Shown here: positions 28,975-37,473 of the stretch, one piece after another | How the letters are laid out: each line of letters begins with the position of its first letter | Numbering within the stretch: the stretch's first letter is position 1 | NCBI GenBank assembly: GCA_910584045.1 | Contig: CAJTYO010000022.1 | Span: 1-38,177 of the forward strand | Source: an uncultured Oscillospiraceae bacterium | GTDB lineage: Bacteria > Bacillota > Clostridia > Oscillospirales > Oscillospiraceae | DNA: 38,177 bases | Direction of reading: 5' to 3' | Program-made: the position numbers and the translations under genes | Notes under the pieces: model-generated | Databases searched by the model: none | What the model saw: only the letters and a program-made list of their open reading frames with translations | What the model was told of the DNA's origin: nothing

Positions 28975-30048
28975 ATGCAGAAAAAGTTCGTATCTCTCGC
29001 GCTGGCCCTGGTTATGTGTCTGGGCCTGTGCATCCCCGCTCTGGCCGCCGAGGCTGAGAGCACTGTGCCCTCCCACAAGGATGCCCTTCGCATGGTTGAC
29101 ATCGGCTGGGATATGGGCAGCAACTTCCACGACCTATACGTGCTTGAGAACGTGAACCTCCGCGGGACCGACGGTGCGGCTGTGACCTGCCCGGGTTATT
29201 TCCGTGTGTGCTCGGACGTGAACCTGTCGGTGGTGAACAATTCCGGCCGCGACGACTGCCGCATCACCCTGGAGCTGACGGCCTATGAGAACGACGGGAC
29301 CGGCGTATATACGGCCCGGACCGACTGGGGCAGCAAACTCGAGCAGGGTGAGGAGGCCCTCACCGGCGTGTCCCTGGGCAAGATGGAGCCCGAGAAGCTG
29401 GCCGGCAAGGACGTGATCGTCGGGATGAACATCCTCATCCAGTTCCAGCAGGGCGAGGAGAGCACTGTCTACCCCTATCCCGTGTACTTCAAGCTTGGCG
29501 CCGCGGAGCGCTACACTCCCCCCGTGTTTACCGACGTGAAAGGCAGCGACTATTACGCCGAGCCCGTGTCTTGGGCGGTGAAGAACCGCGTCACCACCGG
29601 TACCGGCGACGGCACAAAATTCTCCCCCAGCCAGACCTGCACCAACGCCCAGATTCTGACATTCCTGTACCGCGCCTACGGCGAACCCGCCCCCACCGTC
29701 GCCACCCCCTTCTCCAATGTCAAGGAGAGCGACTTCTATTATGGCGCCGCTCTGTGGGCCTATGAGAAGGGCATGGTCTCCGGAACCACCTTTGACGCTG
29801 ACAAGCCCTGCACCCGCGCCATGACCGTGACTTACATCTGGCAGGCCGCCGGCAGTCCCGCTCCCGTTTCCGCCGCCAACTTCACCGACGTGGACGCCGG
29901 CGCGGCCTATGCCCAGGCGGTGGCTTGGGCCGTAGAGCAGCCCACGCCCGTTACCACCGGCACCGGCGACGGTACCACATTCTCTCCCGACCAAGTGTGC
30001 AGCCGCGGCGAGATCGTCACCTTCCTCTATCGGGCGCTGGCGAAGTAA
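28975..30048 (+). CDS. Secreted protein with three SLH repeats
   Basis: A 357-residue exported protein. The start MQKKFVSLALALVMCLGLCI is a signal peptide (ATG 28975 behind GAGAGG; an in-frame ATG at 28957 is less likely). Residues about 35-175 form an unknown beta-type domain. Three SLH repeats follow: FTDVKGSDYYAEPVSWAVKN, FSNVKESDFYYGAALWAYEK and FTDVDAGAAYAQAVAWAVEQ, each with a T-G-x-FSP.Q-type turn and a closing TFLYRA or TYIWQA helix. Three repeats make one complete S-layer anchoring unit. Own promoter and terminator. Confidence 0.9.
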   Translation: MQKKFVSLALALVMCLGLCIPALAAEAESTVPSHKDALRMVDIGWDMGSNFHDLYVLENVNLRGTDGAAVTCPGYFRVCSDVNLSVVNNSGRDDCRITLELTAYENDGTGVYTARTDWGSKLEQGEEALTGVSLGKMEPEKLAGKDVIVGMNILIQFQQGEESTVYPYPVYFKLGAAERYTPPVFTDVKGSDYYAEPVSWAVKNRVTTGTGDGTKFSPSQTCTNAQILTFLYRAYGEPAPTVATPFSNVKESDFYYGAALWAYEKGMVSGTTFDADKPCTRAMTVTYIWQAAGSPAPVSAANFTDVDAGAAYAQAVAWAVEQPTPVTTGTGDGTTFSPDQVCSRGEIVTFLYRALAK

Positions 30049-30083
30049 TTGCCCCCGGCACTGATCAAGTGCTTCGATCATAC

Positions 30084-30123
30084 AAATCCCCCGTCTCCGA
30101 TCACCGGAGACGGGGGATTTTAT
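30084..30123. terminator. Strong terminator between convergent SLH genes
   Basis: AAATCCCCCGTCTCCG (30084-30099) pairs perfectly with 30105-30120, with T on the right and A on the left side, so it can act in both directions for the two converging genes. Confidence 0.88.
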
Positions 30124-30139
30124 CTCCTGATGGGTCCGG

Positions 30140-31270
30140 TCAGCCGAATACCTCCTCCAGAATGGCTAGGCCCTGCTGGCAATAGGCCTGGTAAATATCC
30201 CGCATGGACAGACCGGAGCCATCTCGCGGCTGGGTCCAATCCGCGTTGTACAGGATCTGGCACAGCTCCGCACGGGTCAGACTGTCCTCGGGGTGAAAGG
30301 TACCCAGCGTGTCCCCGCCTTGGGTCAGGCCGCTTCTATAGGCAGCCAGGATAAACACGTCGTATATGTCCGTGCCGTCCACGTCTGGGATACGGTCAAA
30401 GTCCACGGCGCTCGCCTGCCGCAGCGCGCCGGCCACCTGGATGGCGGAAATGGCCAGCTTGCGGGGGATGGGTGCGTTCAGAATCTTCGGAGCCATCTCG
30501 GGGTCCTGGAGGTCGATGTAGCCCGCGCTGACGCAGGAGCGCACCGCGCCGTAGGCCCACATACCGTCCTGGGAATAGGTCTCCAGCCCGCAGGCCCGGG
30601 CAAGGATGGTGCAGAACTCGCCCAGGGTGACCTGGTTGCCGGGACCGAAGCTGCCGTCCGAGTAGCCCCCCACCAGCCCGCCGGCGGCAATGGCCTCCAC
30701 CGCCTGCGCGTACCACTGTCCATCAGACACGTCTGGAAAGCGGATAGACGGGACATCGGGCCGGGGTGTGACCTCCGCGGGCGGCTCGGGCTCAGCGGGG
30801 GCCTCCGGGTAGCGCGTTATGAGGTAATCCGCTGACTCCACCTTCTCTCTGGACAGACTGCGGCCCCAGTGGATAGAGCTATTGTAGTTTCCCTCGGCGA
30901 TGATTACGCTGTCGCTGAGGATCTCCAGCACGATGACGCTGTGGCCGTCGTTGTTGATGCGCAGAATGTCCCCCACCCGCACATCGGAAAAGGAGACATC
31001 CCCCTCTATCATTCTGGCAGGAAGCTGGCCGAAAGCCGCGTCGCTGAGCATAAAGGCGAAGCCGGCGCAGCCGTATCCGCCGGAGTAGATGCCTCCGCTC
31101 CACTCGTAGTAGTTGTCGTTAGTCCAACCCATCCCCTCCGGATAGTCATCCTTCAGGGCAGTCATGGCCTGATACACCGCCTCAGGCGAGAGATTGCCGG
31201 CGGCTGCGGCCTGCACCGCCAGGGTCAGGCAGAGCACCAGGGCCAGCGCCAGGGATAAAAGTTTCTTCAC
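30140..31270 (-). CDS. Secreted NlpC/P60- or CHAP-like hydrolase with SLH repeats
   Basis: A 376-residue exported protein. Signal peptide MKKLLSLALALVLCLTLAVQ. The catalytic-type domain (about 25-150) has Cys68 in GGYGCAGFAF and His110 in NDGHSVIVLE after a VGDILRI strand, the order of papain-like cell-wall peptidases of the NlpC/P60 or CHAP class. A Pro-rich linker (APAEPEPPAEVTPRPDV) leads to SLH repeats (RFPDVSDGQWYAQAVEAIAA, GYSDGSFGPGNQVTLGEFCT and a third ending SLTRAELCQILYNA). Probable role: peptidoglycan cleavage while anchored to the wall. Confidence 0.82.
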   Translation of the reverse strand: MKKLLSLALALVLCLTLAVQAAAAGNLSPEAVYQAMTALKDDYPEGMGWTNDNYYEWSGGIYSGGYGCAGFAFMLSDAAFGQLPARMIEGDVSFSDVRVGDILRINNDGHSVIVLEILSDSVIIAEGNYNSSIHWGRSLSREKVESADYLITRYPEAPAEPEPPAEVTPRPDVPSIRFPDVSDGQWYAQAVEAIAAGGLVGGYSDGSFGPGNQVTLGEFCTILARACGLETYSQDGMWAYGAVRSCVSAGYIDLQDPEMAPKILNAPIPRKLAISAIQVAGALRQASAVDFDRIPDVDGTDIYDVFILAAYRSGLTQGGDTLGTFHPEDSLTRAELCQILYNADWTQPRDGSGLSMRDIYQAYCQQGLAILEEVFG

Positions 31271-31445
31271 GTTCTTTCTCCTCCTTCGTTTTGTCCGTCA
31301 CGGCCCGGGGGACTGTCCTCCGCGGCCTCAGCGCCCGTACTTCCGCTTGCCATCCCGGCGGCGGTCTGGTATACTGGGCATGTCTCTATTTTACACTATA
31401 ACAGACCGGCGCGCAAGCGCTTTTGAGCTGGAGGAAACATCCAAC

Positions 31446-32177
31446 ATGAACAATACATACGACAATGAGCACTTTTTTGAACAATATGCCCAGATGCCCC
31501 GCAGCCGGGAGGGTCTGTCCGCCGCTGGAGAATGGGGCCGTCTGCGGGCGCTGTTTCCGCCTCTGGAGGGGAAGGAGGTCCTGGACCTGGGCTGCGGATA
31601 CGGCTGGCACTGCCAGTTTGCCGCAGAGCAGGGCGCGGTGAAGGTGCTGGGTATTGATCCCAGCCGGAGGATGATTGAGGAGGCCCGGCGGCGCTGCCCG
31701 GACGACAGGGTGACCTATCTCCTGTGCGGCGCGGAGGAATATGATTACCCGGAAAACGCCTGGGACCTGGTAGTCTCCAACCTGGTGCTGCACTACATTG
31801 AGGACATTGAGGGAATCTTCCGGCGGGTATATGGCACACTGCGGCCCGGCGGCGTTTTCCTTTTCAACATCGAGCACCCGGTCTTCACCGCCGGCGTGGG
31901 GCAGGACTGGGTCTATGGGGAGAACGGCGCACCACTCTACTGGCCGGTGGACGGATACTTCCTGCCCGGGGCGCGTGAAACCCGCTTTCTGGGCTGCGAG
32001 GTGGTGAAGCAGCACCACACGCTGACCCAGATTCTGATGGGTCTGCTGCGCAGCGGCTTCCGCCTGAAGGCGGTGGAGGAGGCAGAGCCGCCCCAGGATA
32101 TGATGAATCTGCCCGGGATGGCGGATGAGCTGCGCCGCCCGATGATGCTGCTGATCAAGGCGGCAGCCGAGAAATAA
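31446..32177 (+). CDS. Class I SAM-dependent methyltransferase
   Basis: A 243-residue protein from ATG 31446 (GGAGG 11 bases upstream). Motif I VLDLGCGYGWHCQFA binds S-adenosylmethionine; motif II VLGIDPSRRMIEEAR, then WDLVVSNLVLHYIEDIEG (motif IV) and the LRPGGVFLFNIEHPVF strand. The substrate is not evident; similar stand-alone enzymes methylate small molecules. An in-frame ATG at 31381 is an alternative start without a better ribosome binding site. Terminator follows. Confidence 0.88.
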   Translation: MNNTYDNEHFFEQYAQMPRSREGLSAAGEWGRLRALFPPLEGKEVLDLGCGYGWHCQFAAEQGAVKVLGIDPSRRMIEEARRRCPDDRVTYLLCGAEEYDYPENAWDLVVSNLVLHYIEDIEGIFRRVYGTLRPGGVFLFNIEHPVFTAGVGQDWVYGENGAPLYWPVDGYFLPGARETRFLGCEVVKQHHTLTQILMGLLRSGFRLKAVEEAEPPQDMMNLPGMADELRRPMMLLIKAAAEK

Positions 32178-32180
32178 GAG

Positions 32181-32215
32181 GGGGCCGGAGACGTCTTTCC
32201 GTCTCCGGCCCCGCC
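32181..32215. terminator. Terminator between methyltransferase and YitT genes
   Basis: GGGGCCGGAGAC (32181-32192) pairs with GTCTCCGGCCCC (32201-32212) and lies between convergent genes. Confidence 0.8.
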
Positions 32216-32222
32216 CGTTTCG

Positions 32223-33107
32223 TCAGGAGAGCCGCCGCTCGAAATTCCGACTGACGTGGACGCCCTCCTGGACAATAAAGAACGCACGGGGATCGATACG
32301 CCGCAGAACCTCCCGCAGGTCCTCGATCTCGTACTTGTTCATGCACACGCAGAGGATGTGGGTATCCTCCCCGGTGTACACGCCCTTGCCCTCCCAGCGG
32401 GTGATGCCCCGATGGAGATTCTCTATGATGTACCGGTCCAGGTCGGGACTGTCCAGCTTGGTGAAAATCAACACCTGCACGGTAACACTCTGACGGTGGG
32501 CCCGGTCCAAGGCCATGGCGTGGAAGATAGTGTTGAGCACCGAATAGATCATGGTGGGCGCGTCATAGAGCATCCAGCACAACACAAACAGCGTGAAGTT
32601 GAAAGCCATGCCGAATTGGCCCATGGTGATCTTGACGCCCTTTTTCGACATATACAGTCCTATGATGTCCAGCCCGCCGCCGCAGCAGCCGCTGGTCAGG
32701 GCAATGCCCGTCCCCACGCCGGAGATCACACCCCCCAGCAGGCAGCCGGTGAGCACATCCTCCACGATGGGCGCGGAGGGGATGGGGACAATGCTGAGGA
32801 ACACCGTGTAGGCCGTGGCGCAGATAAGCGTGTTGCGGAAAAACACGCGGCCCAGGGAGCGATAGGCGATGATAAGCAGCGGTATGTTCAATGCGTAATA
32901 GATGATGCCCGTCAGATCGAAGGACAGGCTTTTAATACCCAGCACTCCCAGCAGAATACTGCGCAGCAGCTGACAAAAGCCGATCATTCCCCCGGTGAAC
33001 AATCCCAGGGGCACCACGAACAGATTAATCCCCAGCGCGTAGATCAACGCGCCCAGCAGCGCCATGGCCATCCGGCCCCAGCTGCTGTGCATAGCCGAAT
33101 TCAACAT
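32223..33107 (-). CDS. YitT-family membrane protein with DUF2179
   Basis: A 294-residue protein. Five to six membrane segments fill residues 12-190 (MALLGALIYALGINLFVVPL, GLFTGGMIGFCQLL, GTGIALTSGCCGGGLDIIGL), then a cytosolic DUF2179 domain (about 205-290) with RGITRWEGKGVYTGEDTHIL and a closing ...REVLRRIDPRAFFIVQ. Family function is unsettled; transport has been proposed. ATG follows GGGAGG. The Cys-Cys pair in GCCGGG is notable. Confidence 0.9.
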   Translation of the reverse strand: MLNSAMHSSWGRMAMALLGALIYALGINLFVVPLGLFTGGMIGFCQLLRSILLGVLGIKSLSFDLTGIIYYALNIPLLIIAYRSLGRVFFRNTLICATAYTVFLSIVPIPSAPIVEDVLTGCLLGGVISGVGTGIALTSGCCGGGLDIIGLYMSKKGVKITMGQFGMAFNFTLFVLCWMLYDAPTMIYSVLNTIFHAMALDRAHRQSVTVQVLIFTKLDSPDLDRYIIENLHRGITRWEGKGVYTGEDTHILCVCMNKYEIEDLREVLRRIDPRAFFIVQEGVHVSRNFERRLS

Positions 33108-33223
33108 TTGATACAGCCCTCCCAGCAGGTCCGCCGTCCCGGGGGAGAAGGTCCCGCGGGGCCCGTTCTCCCGGCGGCGCCCTTTTCCGGCGTTTCCCGC
33201 CCGTAAGTCGAGAGTGTATCAGA

Positions 33224-33544
33224 TTACCAGCTATATTGCAAGTACCTTTTCAATCTTTTCCGCCCTCTTTCCAACGTTCGGGACACGGAGGACTTCTGCA
33301 GGCCCCTCTCCCGGGCAATCCGGGGAATGGACATGCCCAGATCGTAGTAGAGGTGGAGCATCTCCGCCTGCCTCTCCGTCAGCTCGCTCTCCCTGGCCCG
33401 GCGCATATTCCGGAGCAGCCGCCCGATCTGCTCGCTGTTGTCCCCGGCGTGCAGGCACTCCCAGGCGGCCAGATCGTCCAACAGCTCGGCACCCCGGCAG
33501 TTCTTCACCCGCAGCCTCGGCGGATCATACCGCCCGCTGGCCAT
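33224..33544 (-). CDS. Sigma-region-4-like helix-turn-helix protein
   Basis: A 106-residue protein. The C-terminal half (LTERQAEMLHLYYDLGMSIP, RIARERGLQKSSVSRTLERG, RKRLKRYL) is the sigma-70 region 4 fold, but no region 2 is present, so it cannot be a complete sigma factor. It probably binds DNA as a regulator or acts with another polypeptide. It overlaps the upstream 75-residue gene by 20 bases, making an operon of three small genes (33949 to 33224). Confidence 0.8.
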   Translation of the reverse strand: MASGRYDPPRLRVKNCRGAELLDDLAAWECLHAGDNSEQIGRLLRNMRRARESELTERQAEMLHLYYDLGMSIPRIARERGLQKSSVSRTLERGRKRLKRYLQYSW

Positions 33545-33752
33545 CGCTTTCCCTCCTCTCGTAGTAGCGCTCCAACATCAGGGCGGTGTCCTGGGCCTCA
33601 CGATACATGGTGTTCAGCGTGTGGATGCGCCGGTCCAGCGCTGCCCGCTCCGAGGGCGAGGCCTCGCGGGACTGGTCCCGCAGCGCGATGATCCGCAGGC
33701 GGAGCAGGCCTGCGTTTTGCCGGTAGGCCGCCGCCATACGCAGAAGGGTCAT
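33525..33752 (-). CDS. 75-residue helical protein
   Basis: The sequence MTLLRMAAAYRQNAGLLRLR continues IIALRDQSREASPSERAALD, then a second helix to the C-terminus (LNTMYREAQDTALMLERYYE). It is a likely helical hairpin. ATG 33750-33752 overlaps the upstream stop (ATGA) and has GGGGGAGG before it. From memory, such proteins precede sigma-region-4-like genes in prophage-like and host regions of Clostridia. Function unknown. Confidence 0.7.
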   Translation of the reverse strand: MTLLRMAAAYRQNAGLLRLRIIALRDQSREASPSERAALDRRIHTLNTMYREAQDTALMLERYYERRESDGQRAV

Positions 33753-33949
33753 CGACCCACCTCCCCCCGGCACACCCTGTGCAGGGTCAGGCCCTCCGTC
33801 AGTCGCCGCCCCGCGCAAGGGGCGCAGATTGTCCGCCCGGCCAGCCGGAGATACGCGCCGCCCCGGTACAGCTCCCCGCCGCACAGGCAGCATTCCCCCA
33901 CCGGCCAGTCCCTCTGGCGGTCCCAATGTCTCTTATGTATGATGCGCAA
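33749..33949 (-). CDS. 66-residue zinc-ribbon protein, TTG start
   Basis: Starts at TTG 33947-33949 with GGGAGG eight bases upstream. It reads MRIIHKRHWDRQRDWPVGEC, then CLCGGELYRGG and TICAPCAGRRL. Two Cys-x2-Cys pairs 21 residues apart make a zinc ribbon. First gene of the three-gene small operon, divergent from the tRNA promoter. Confidence 0.65.
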   Translation of the reverse strand: MRIIHKRHWDRQRDWPVGECCLCGGELYRGGAYLRLAGRTICAPCAGRRLTEGLTLHRVCRGEVGR

Positions 33950-33982
33950 AAAAATTTCCTCCCTAAAATTATAAATTTTAGG

Positions 33983-34011
33983 TTGACAAATCAGAGAAAG
34001 TCTGCTATCAT
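33983..34011 (+). promoter_or_regulatory. Promoter of the tRNA pair
   Basis: TTGACA (33983-33988), 17 bp, TATCAT (34006-34011), 19 bases before tRNA-Thr. Confidence 0.78.
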
Positions 34012-34030
34012 ACGATTCGTTGCTAATCGT

Positions 34031-34106
34031 GCTGGTATAGCTCAGTTGGTAGAGCAGCTGATTTGTAATCAGCAGGTCGGGGGTTCGAGTCCGTCTACCA
34101 GCTCCA
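34031..34106 (+). tRNA. tRNA-Thr (TGT)
   Basis: 76 bases. Acceptor GCTGGTA (34031-34037) pairs with TACCAGC (34096-34102), CCA is encoded, the anticodon loop is TTTGTAA in the stem GCTGA/TCAGC, giving anticodon TGT. T-arm GGGTTCGAGTCC is slightly irregular (GGGGG opposite CCGTC). Confidence 0.95.
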
Positions 34107-34142
34107 CCCTGTCTCTGAGTTGACAGCCTTACAAGTGAATAG

Positions 34143-34227
34143 GGGAGCGTTCCCGAGTGGCCAAAGGGGGCAGACTGTAAATCTGTTGTCGACGACTTCG
34201 GTGGTTCGAATCCACCCGCTCCCACCA
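34143..34227 (+). tRNA. tRNA-Tyr (GTA)
   Basis: 85-base class II tRNA with a long variable arm (TTGTCGACGACTTCG). Acceptor GGGAGCG pairs with CGCTCCC, CCA is encoded, and the loop CTGTAAA gives anticodon GTA. Co-transcribed with tRNA-Thr. Confidence 0.96.
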
Positions 34228-34229
34228 TA

Positions 34230-34257
34230 AAAAGTCGTGCCTGTGGCACGGCTTTTT
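34230..34257 (+). terminator. Terminator of the tRNA operon
   Basis: AAAAGTCGTGCC pairs with GGCACGGCTTTT and the T-run continues to TTTTTT, directly after tRNA-Tyr. Confidence 0.9.
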
Positions 34258-34401
34258 TGCTCTGCCGCTGCAAATCTCCATCCCCTCAACAAAACTTCAC
34301 ATCTCCTTTCTTTTTCTATTTTATTTCAGAATCGCTGTCCCCTCCGCTCGTTATAATAGCACGTTCGTTCTTCGTTGTCAAGAGAAAATTTAGAAATTCT
34401 G

Positions 34402-34430
34402 TTGACAATTTTTTTGATTCCATATATTCT
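34402..34430 (+). promoter_or_regulatory. Promoter of the LexA/S24-type repressor
   Basis: TTGACA (34402-34407), 17 bp, TATTCT (34425-34430). TTGTCAA (about 34375-34381) and TTGACAA (34402-34408) form a wide inverted repeat that may be an operator for self-regulation. Confidence 0.55.
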
Positions 34431-34460
34431 ATATACATCACGAAAAGGGAGGTTGTCACA

Positions 34461-35216
34461 ATGAGCTTTGGACGAAGACTTCGGGAGCGGCGGAAGGAGC
34501 TGGGGATGAACCAGGGGGAGCTGGCCAAGGCACTGGGGGTCAGCCTGTCTGCCATCAGCAACTATGAAAACGGGACGAATGCCATGCGGGAGGACGTGCT
34601 GCTGCGGCTGTTCCGGGTGTTGGATGTAGAACCCAACTACATGTATCAGGACTCTTATTCGGGAAAGAGCTTCACCTGTTCGGTGGAGGAGGAACGGCTG
34701 GTAAAGACTTACCGGACGCTGCGTCTGCCGGGAAAGCAGACGCTGCGGGCGGTGGCGGATGCGCTGGTCTCCTACCAGACGGAGGCGGACACAGCCGCCC
34801 CCCAGGAGGAGGTCCGGCAGATTCCCCTGTACCACAGCCCGGCGGCGGCAGGGTACGCCTCGCCGGTATTTGGAGAGGATTTTGATTATATTGACGTAAG
34901 TGGGGATACGCCCCGCGGAGCGGAGTTTGCCGTGCGGATTCAGGGAGACTCCATGGAGCCATATATTCTGGACGGCTCCATCGCCTATGTGAACCGGGAC
35001 CCGCTCTCCAACGGGGACGTGGGGATTTTCTGCGTGGACGGCGCGATGCTGTGCAAGCAGTATGTCCGGGACCGTCTGGGGATCGTTTACCTCTTCTCTC
35101 TGAACAGGGAACGGGCGGACGCGGATGTGGTTCTTCCCCAGGACAGCGGGCGGAGCATGGTCTGTTTTGGACGGGTGCTTTTGGACAGGCGGCCAAAAGC
35201 GCCCGGAATGAGATGA
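34461..35216 (+). CDS. XRE/S24 LexA-like self-cleaving repressor
   Basis: A 251-residue protein; ATG 34461 behind AAGGGAGG. XRE helix-turn-helix at about 5-60 (RRLRERRKELGMNQGELAKA, LGVSLSAISNYENGTNAM) and an S24 peptidase domain with cleavage site Ala130-Gly131, Ser164 (IQGDSMEPYI) and Lys199 (MLCKQY). RecA-stimulated self-cleavage would relieve repression after DNA damage. The HTH is XRE-like, unlike the winged helix of LexA, so it belongs with HdiR/CI-type repressors. It stands alone next to tRNA genes, without phage genes nearby, and may be a host stress regulator or prophage relic. Confidence 0.9.
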   Translation: MSFGRRLRERRKELGMNQGELAKALGVSLSAISNYENGTNAMREDVLLRLFRVLDVEPNYMYQDSYSGKSFTCSVEEERLVKTYRTLRLPGKQTLRAVADALVSYQTEADTAAPQEEVRQIPLYHSPAAAGYASPVFGEDFDYIDVSGDTPRGAEFAVRIQGDSMEPYILDGSIAYVNRDPLSNGDVGIFCVDGAMLCKQYVRDRLGIVYLFSLNRERADADVVLPQDSGRSMVCFGRVLLDRRPKAPGMR

Positions 35217-35235
35217 GCCTGTCCCGCCATTTCCT

Positions 35236-35266
35236 TTTGGGCGGCCCTTCGGGCCGCCCAAAGATT
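35236..35266 (+). terminator. Terminator of the S24 repressor gene
   Basis: TTTGGGCGGCCC (35236-35247) pairs with GGGCCGCCCAAA (35251-35262) around TTC; only a weak T stretch follows. Confidence 0.65.
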
Positions 35267-35391
35267 ATTCCTGCCGATAGTCCGGGGGAAGTTTTTTTCA
35301 AAGATAATGAATTAGGACTACCAAACCGCCGCAACTTGTGGTACATTATAGTAGTAAAATTTTGCGGCAGAGAAGGGAGGCGCCGCCCTGG

Positions 35392-36741
35392 ATGAAAAGG
35401 AAAATACTTCTTCTGCTGACGGCCCTGCCGCTGCTGCTGACCGGCTGCATGATGTCCGCCTCCGGCGAGGAGCTCTATGCCCTGCCCAAGCTGCCCGAGG
35501 AGTACGAATCCCTCAGCGCCCGGCTGTCGGAGATCCTGGCCTTGGGCGCGGAGTACGCACCGCCCCAGGCAGGGGCCAACCTGCCCGCCGTGCAGATGAC
35601 GGACCTGGACGGCGACGGGGTGGACGAGGCCCTTGGCTTCTTTCGGATGAGCAGCGAGGAGAAGCCACTGAAAATCTATGTCTTTCGGGCCGGAGAGGAC
35701 GACTACCAGCGGGCCGCCGTCATTGAGGGCAGCGGCACCTCCATCCACAGCATCCGCTATGAGGATATGGACGGCGACGGCGTACGGGAAATCCTGGTCA
35801 GCTGGCAGGTCAGCGCCGAAGTCAGAACCATCGGCGTGTACAGCATGAAGGGCCTGGAGCCCCTGCAGCTGATGAGTACGCCCTACGCCCGCTACGAGGT
35901 GGTGGATCTGGACGGGGACGACGACCAGGAGCTGGTAATCCTGCGCAGCGACGACACGTCTGCCGGCCTGAGCCTGGCCGACTATTACGACTGGAGCAGC
36001 GACAAAAGCAGCCTGCTCCTCCAGTCCACTGCCCGCCTGTCCGCCACGGTGGCCGCCCTGCAGAGGATGCAGTCCGGCGGACTTCTGAGCGGGGAGACGG
36101 CGGTGTTCATCACCAGCCGGATTCCCGGTGCGAACGACACCAGCAACGCGGTGACGGACATCCTCATCTACCGCCACCCGGAGCTGACCAATATCGCACT
36201 TCAAGATGATACGGGCGTATCCGCGCAGATTTTCCGAAATGTGAACATACAACCCACCGACATCAACGGCGACGGTGCGCTGGACGTGCCCCGGCCCGCT
36301 CAGCTCCTCTCGGAGAGCGGCGAGGATACCTACTGGAAAATCTACTGGCACAGCTACAGCGCCGACGGCAGCGACGAACGCCAGGCAGTCACCTATCACA
36401 ACAGCGCCGACGGCTGGTATCTTCTTATTCCGGAGGAGTGGGGCAACCACTTCACCGTGCGCCAGACCAATACCAGCGCCTCGGTCCACGCCACTACCTT
36501 CTACAGCGTCCATGGCCGGACCGTGGGCGACGAACTGCTGACTATCTACACCCTCACCGGCACAGACCGGGAGACCCAGGCTGCCAAAAGCGGCCGCACC
36601 ATTCTACGCCGCCGGGGAGAGACCGTATACGCCATCTCCTATACGCCGGCCTACGCCGAGTGGCGCTATGCCGCAGAGGAGAGCGTGGTGGCCGACAGCT
36701 TCAAGGTTATTGTCAAGCAGCTGAATATGGGAGAAAACTGA
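35392..36741 (+). CDS. Lipoprotein with FG-GAP/VCBS-like calcium repeats
   Basis: A 449-residue protein. Signal peptide with lipobox: MKRKILLLLTALPLLLTGCM, Cys19 is lipid-modified. Four Asp-rich loops of the D-x-D-G-D-G type: MTDLDGDGVDEALGFF, YEDMDGDGVREILVSW, VVDLDGDDDQELVIL and PTDINGDGALDVP, as in beta-propeller FG-GAP repeats that bind calcium. A C-terminal domain follows (about 330-449). It is exposed outside the membrane and is first in an operon with a response regulator (15-base gap) and a sensor kinase, so it may help sense the signal. ATG lies 12 bases after GGGAGG. Confidence 0.82.
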   Translation: MKRKILLLLTALPLLLTGCMMSASGEELYALPKLPEEYESLSARLSEILALGAEYAPPQAGANLPAVQMTDLDGDGVDEALGFFRMSSEEKPLKIYVFRAGEDDYQRAAVIEGSGTSIHSIRYEDMDGDGVREILVSWQVSAEVRTIGVYSMKGLEPLQLMSTPYARYEVVDLDGDDDQELVILRSDDTSAGLSLADYYDWSSDKSSLLLQSTARLSATVAALQRMQSGGLLSGETAVFITSRIPGANDTSNAVTDILIYRHPELTNIALQDDTGVSAQIFRNVNIQPTDINGDGALDVPRPAQLLSESGEDTYWKIYWHSYSADGSDERQAVTYHNSADGWYLLIPEEWGNHFTVRQTNTSASVHATTFYSVHGRTVGDELLTIYTLTGTDRETQAAKSGRTILRRRGETVYAISYTPAYAEWRYAAEESVVADSFKVIVKQLNMGEN

Positions 36742-36756
36742 GAGAGGAGGCCCACT

Positions 36757-37449
36757 ATGGCGAAAAAAGTCTTGGTGCTGGAGGATGAGTCCAGCATCCG
36801 CGGATTCATTGTGATCAACCTGACCCGGGCCGGCTACGAGGTCATCGAGTCGGAGACGGGGGAGGAGGCCCTGGAAAAGCTGAAAAACAATCCGGACATC
36901 CGGGTAGCCCTGCTGGACATTATGCTGCCGGGCATCGACGGCTTCGAGGTCTGCCGCCGCATTCGGGCCACCAATACCGGCATCGGCATCATCATGCTGA
37001 CCGCCAGGAGCCAGGAGATGGACAAGGTCACCGGCTTGATGACCGGGGCGGACGACTACGTGACCAAGCCCTTCTCTCCAGCGGAGCTGACCGCCCGGGT
37101 GGACGCCCTGTTCCGCCGCGCCGGCGGTGCGGCTCCAGAGCAGGAGGCGGGGGAGATTTTGCAGGAGCCCTTCCTGCTCAACACCCGGAACCGGACGCTG
37201 GCGAAAAACGGCCAGCGGGTCAAGCTGACCCAGGTGGAGTACTCCATCATGAAGATGTTCATGGAGAACCCGGGGAAGGCCCTCTCCCGGGAGGAGATTC
37301 TGGACATGGTATGGGGCCGGGACTACTTCGGGGAGCTGAAAATCGTGGATGTGAATATCCGGCGGCTGCGGCTGAAGATTGAGGACAACGCACAGAATCC
37401 CACGTATATCAACACGGTTTGGGGTTATGGATACAAGTGGGGCACGTGA
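36757..37449 (+). CDS. OmpR/PhoB-family response regulator
   Basis: A 230-residue two-component regulator. Receiver domain with Glu9-Asp10, phospho-acceptor Asp54 (ALLDIMLPGIDGF), Thr82 (MLTARS) and Lys104 (YVTKPFSPAEL); then a winged-helix DNA-binding domain (VKLTQVEYSIMKMFMENPGK, SREEILDMVWGRDYFGELKI, VDVNIRRLRLKIED, INTVWGYGYKW). ATG follows AGAGGAGG. Followed by its presumed kinase. Confidence 0.96.
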   Translation: MAKKVLVLEDESSIRGFIVINLTRAGYEVIESETGEEALEKLKNNPDIRVALLDIMLPGIDGFEVCRRIRATNTGIGIIMLTARSQEMDKVTGLMTGADDYVTKPFSPAELTARVDALFRRAGGAAPEQEAGEILQEPFLLNTRNRTLAKNGQRVKLTQVEYSIMKMFMENPGKALSREEILDMVWGRDYFGELKIVDVNIRRLRLKIEDNAQNPTYINTVWGYGYKWGT

Positions 37450-37473
37450 GGAAACTGAGAAAAGGAATTTGCC

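Noticed and set aside
34672..36513. 613-residue leftward open frame
   Set aside because: Spans the S24 repressor and the lipoprotein on the opposite strand; no recognisable protein.
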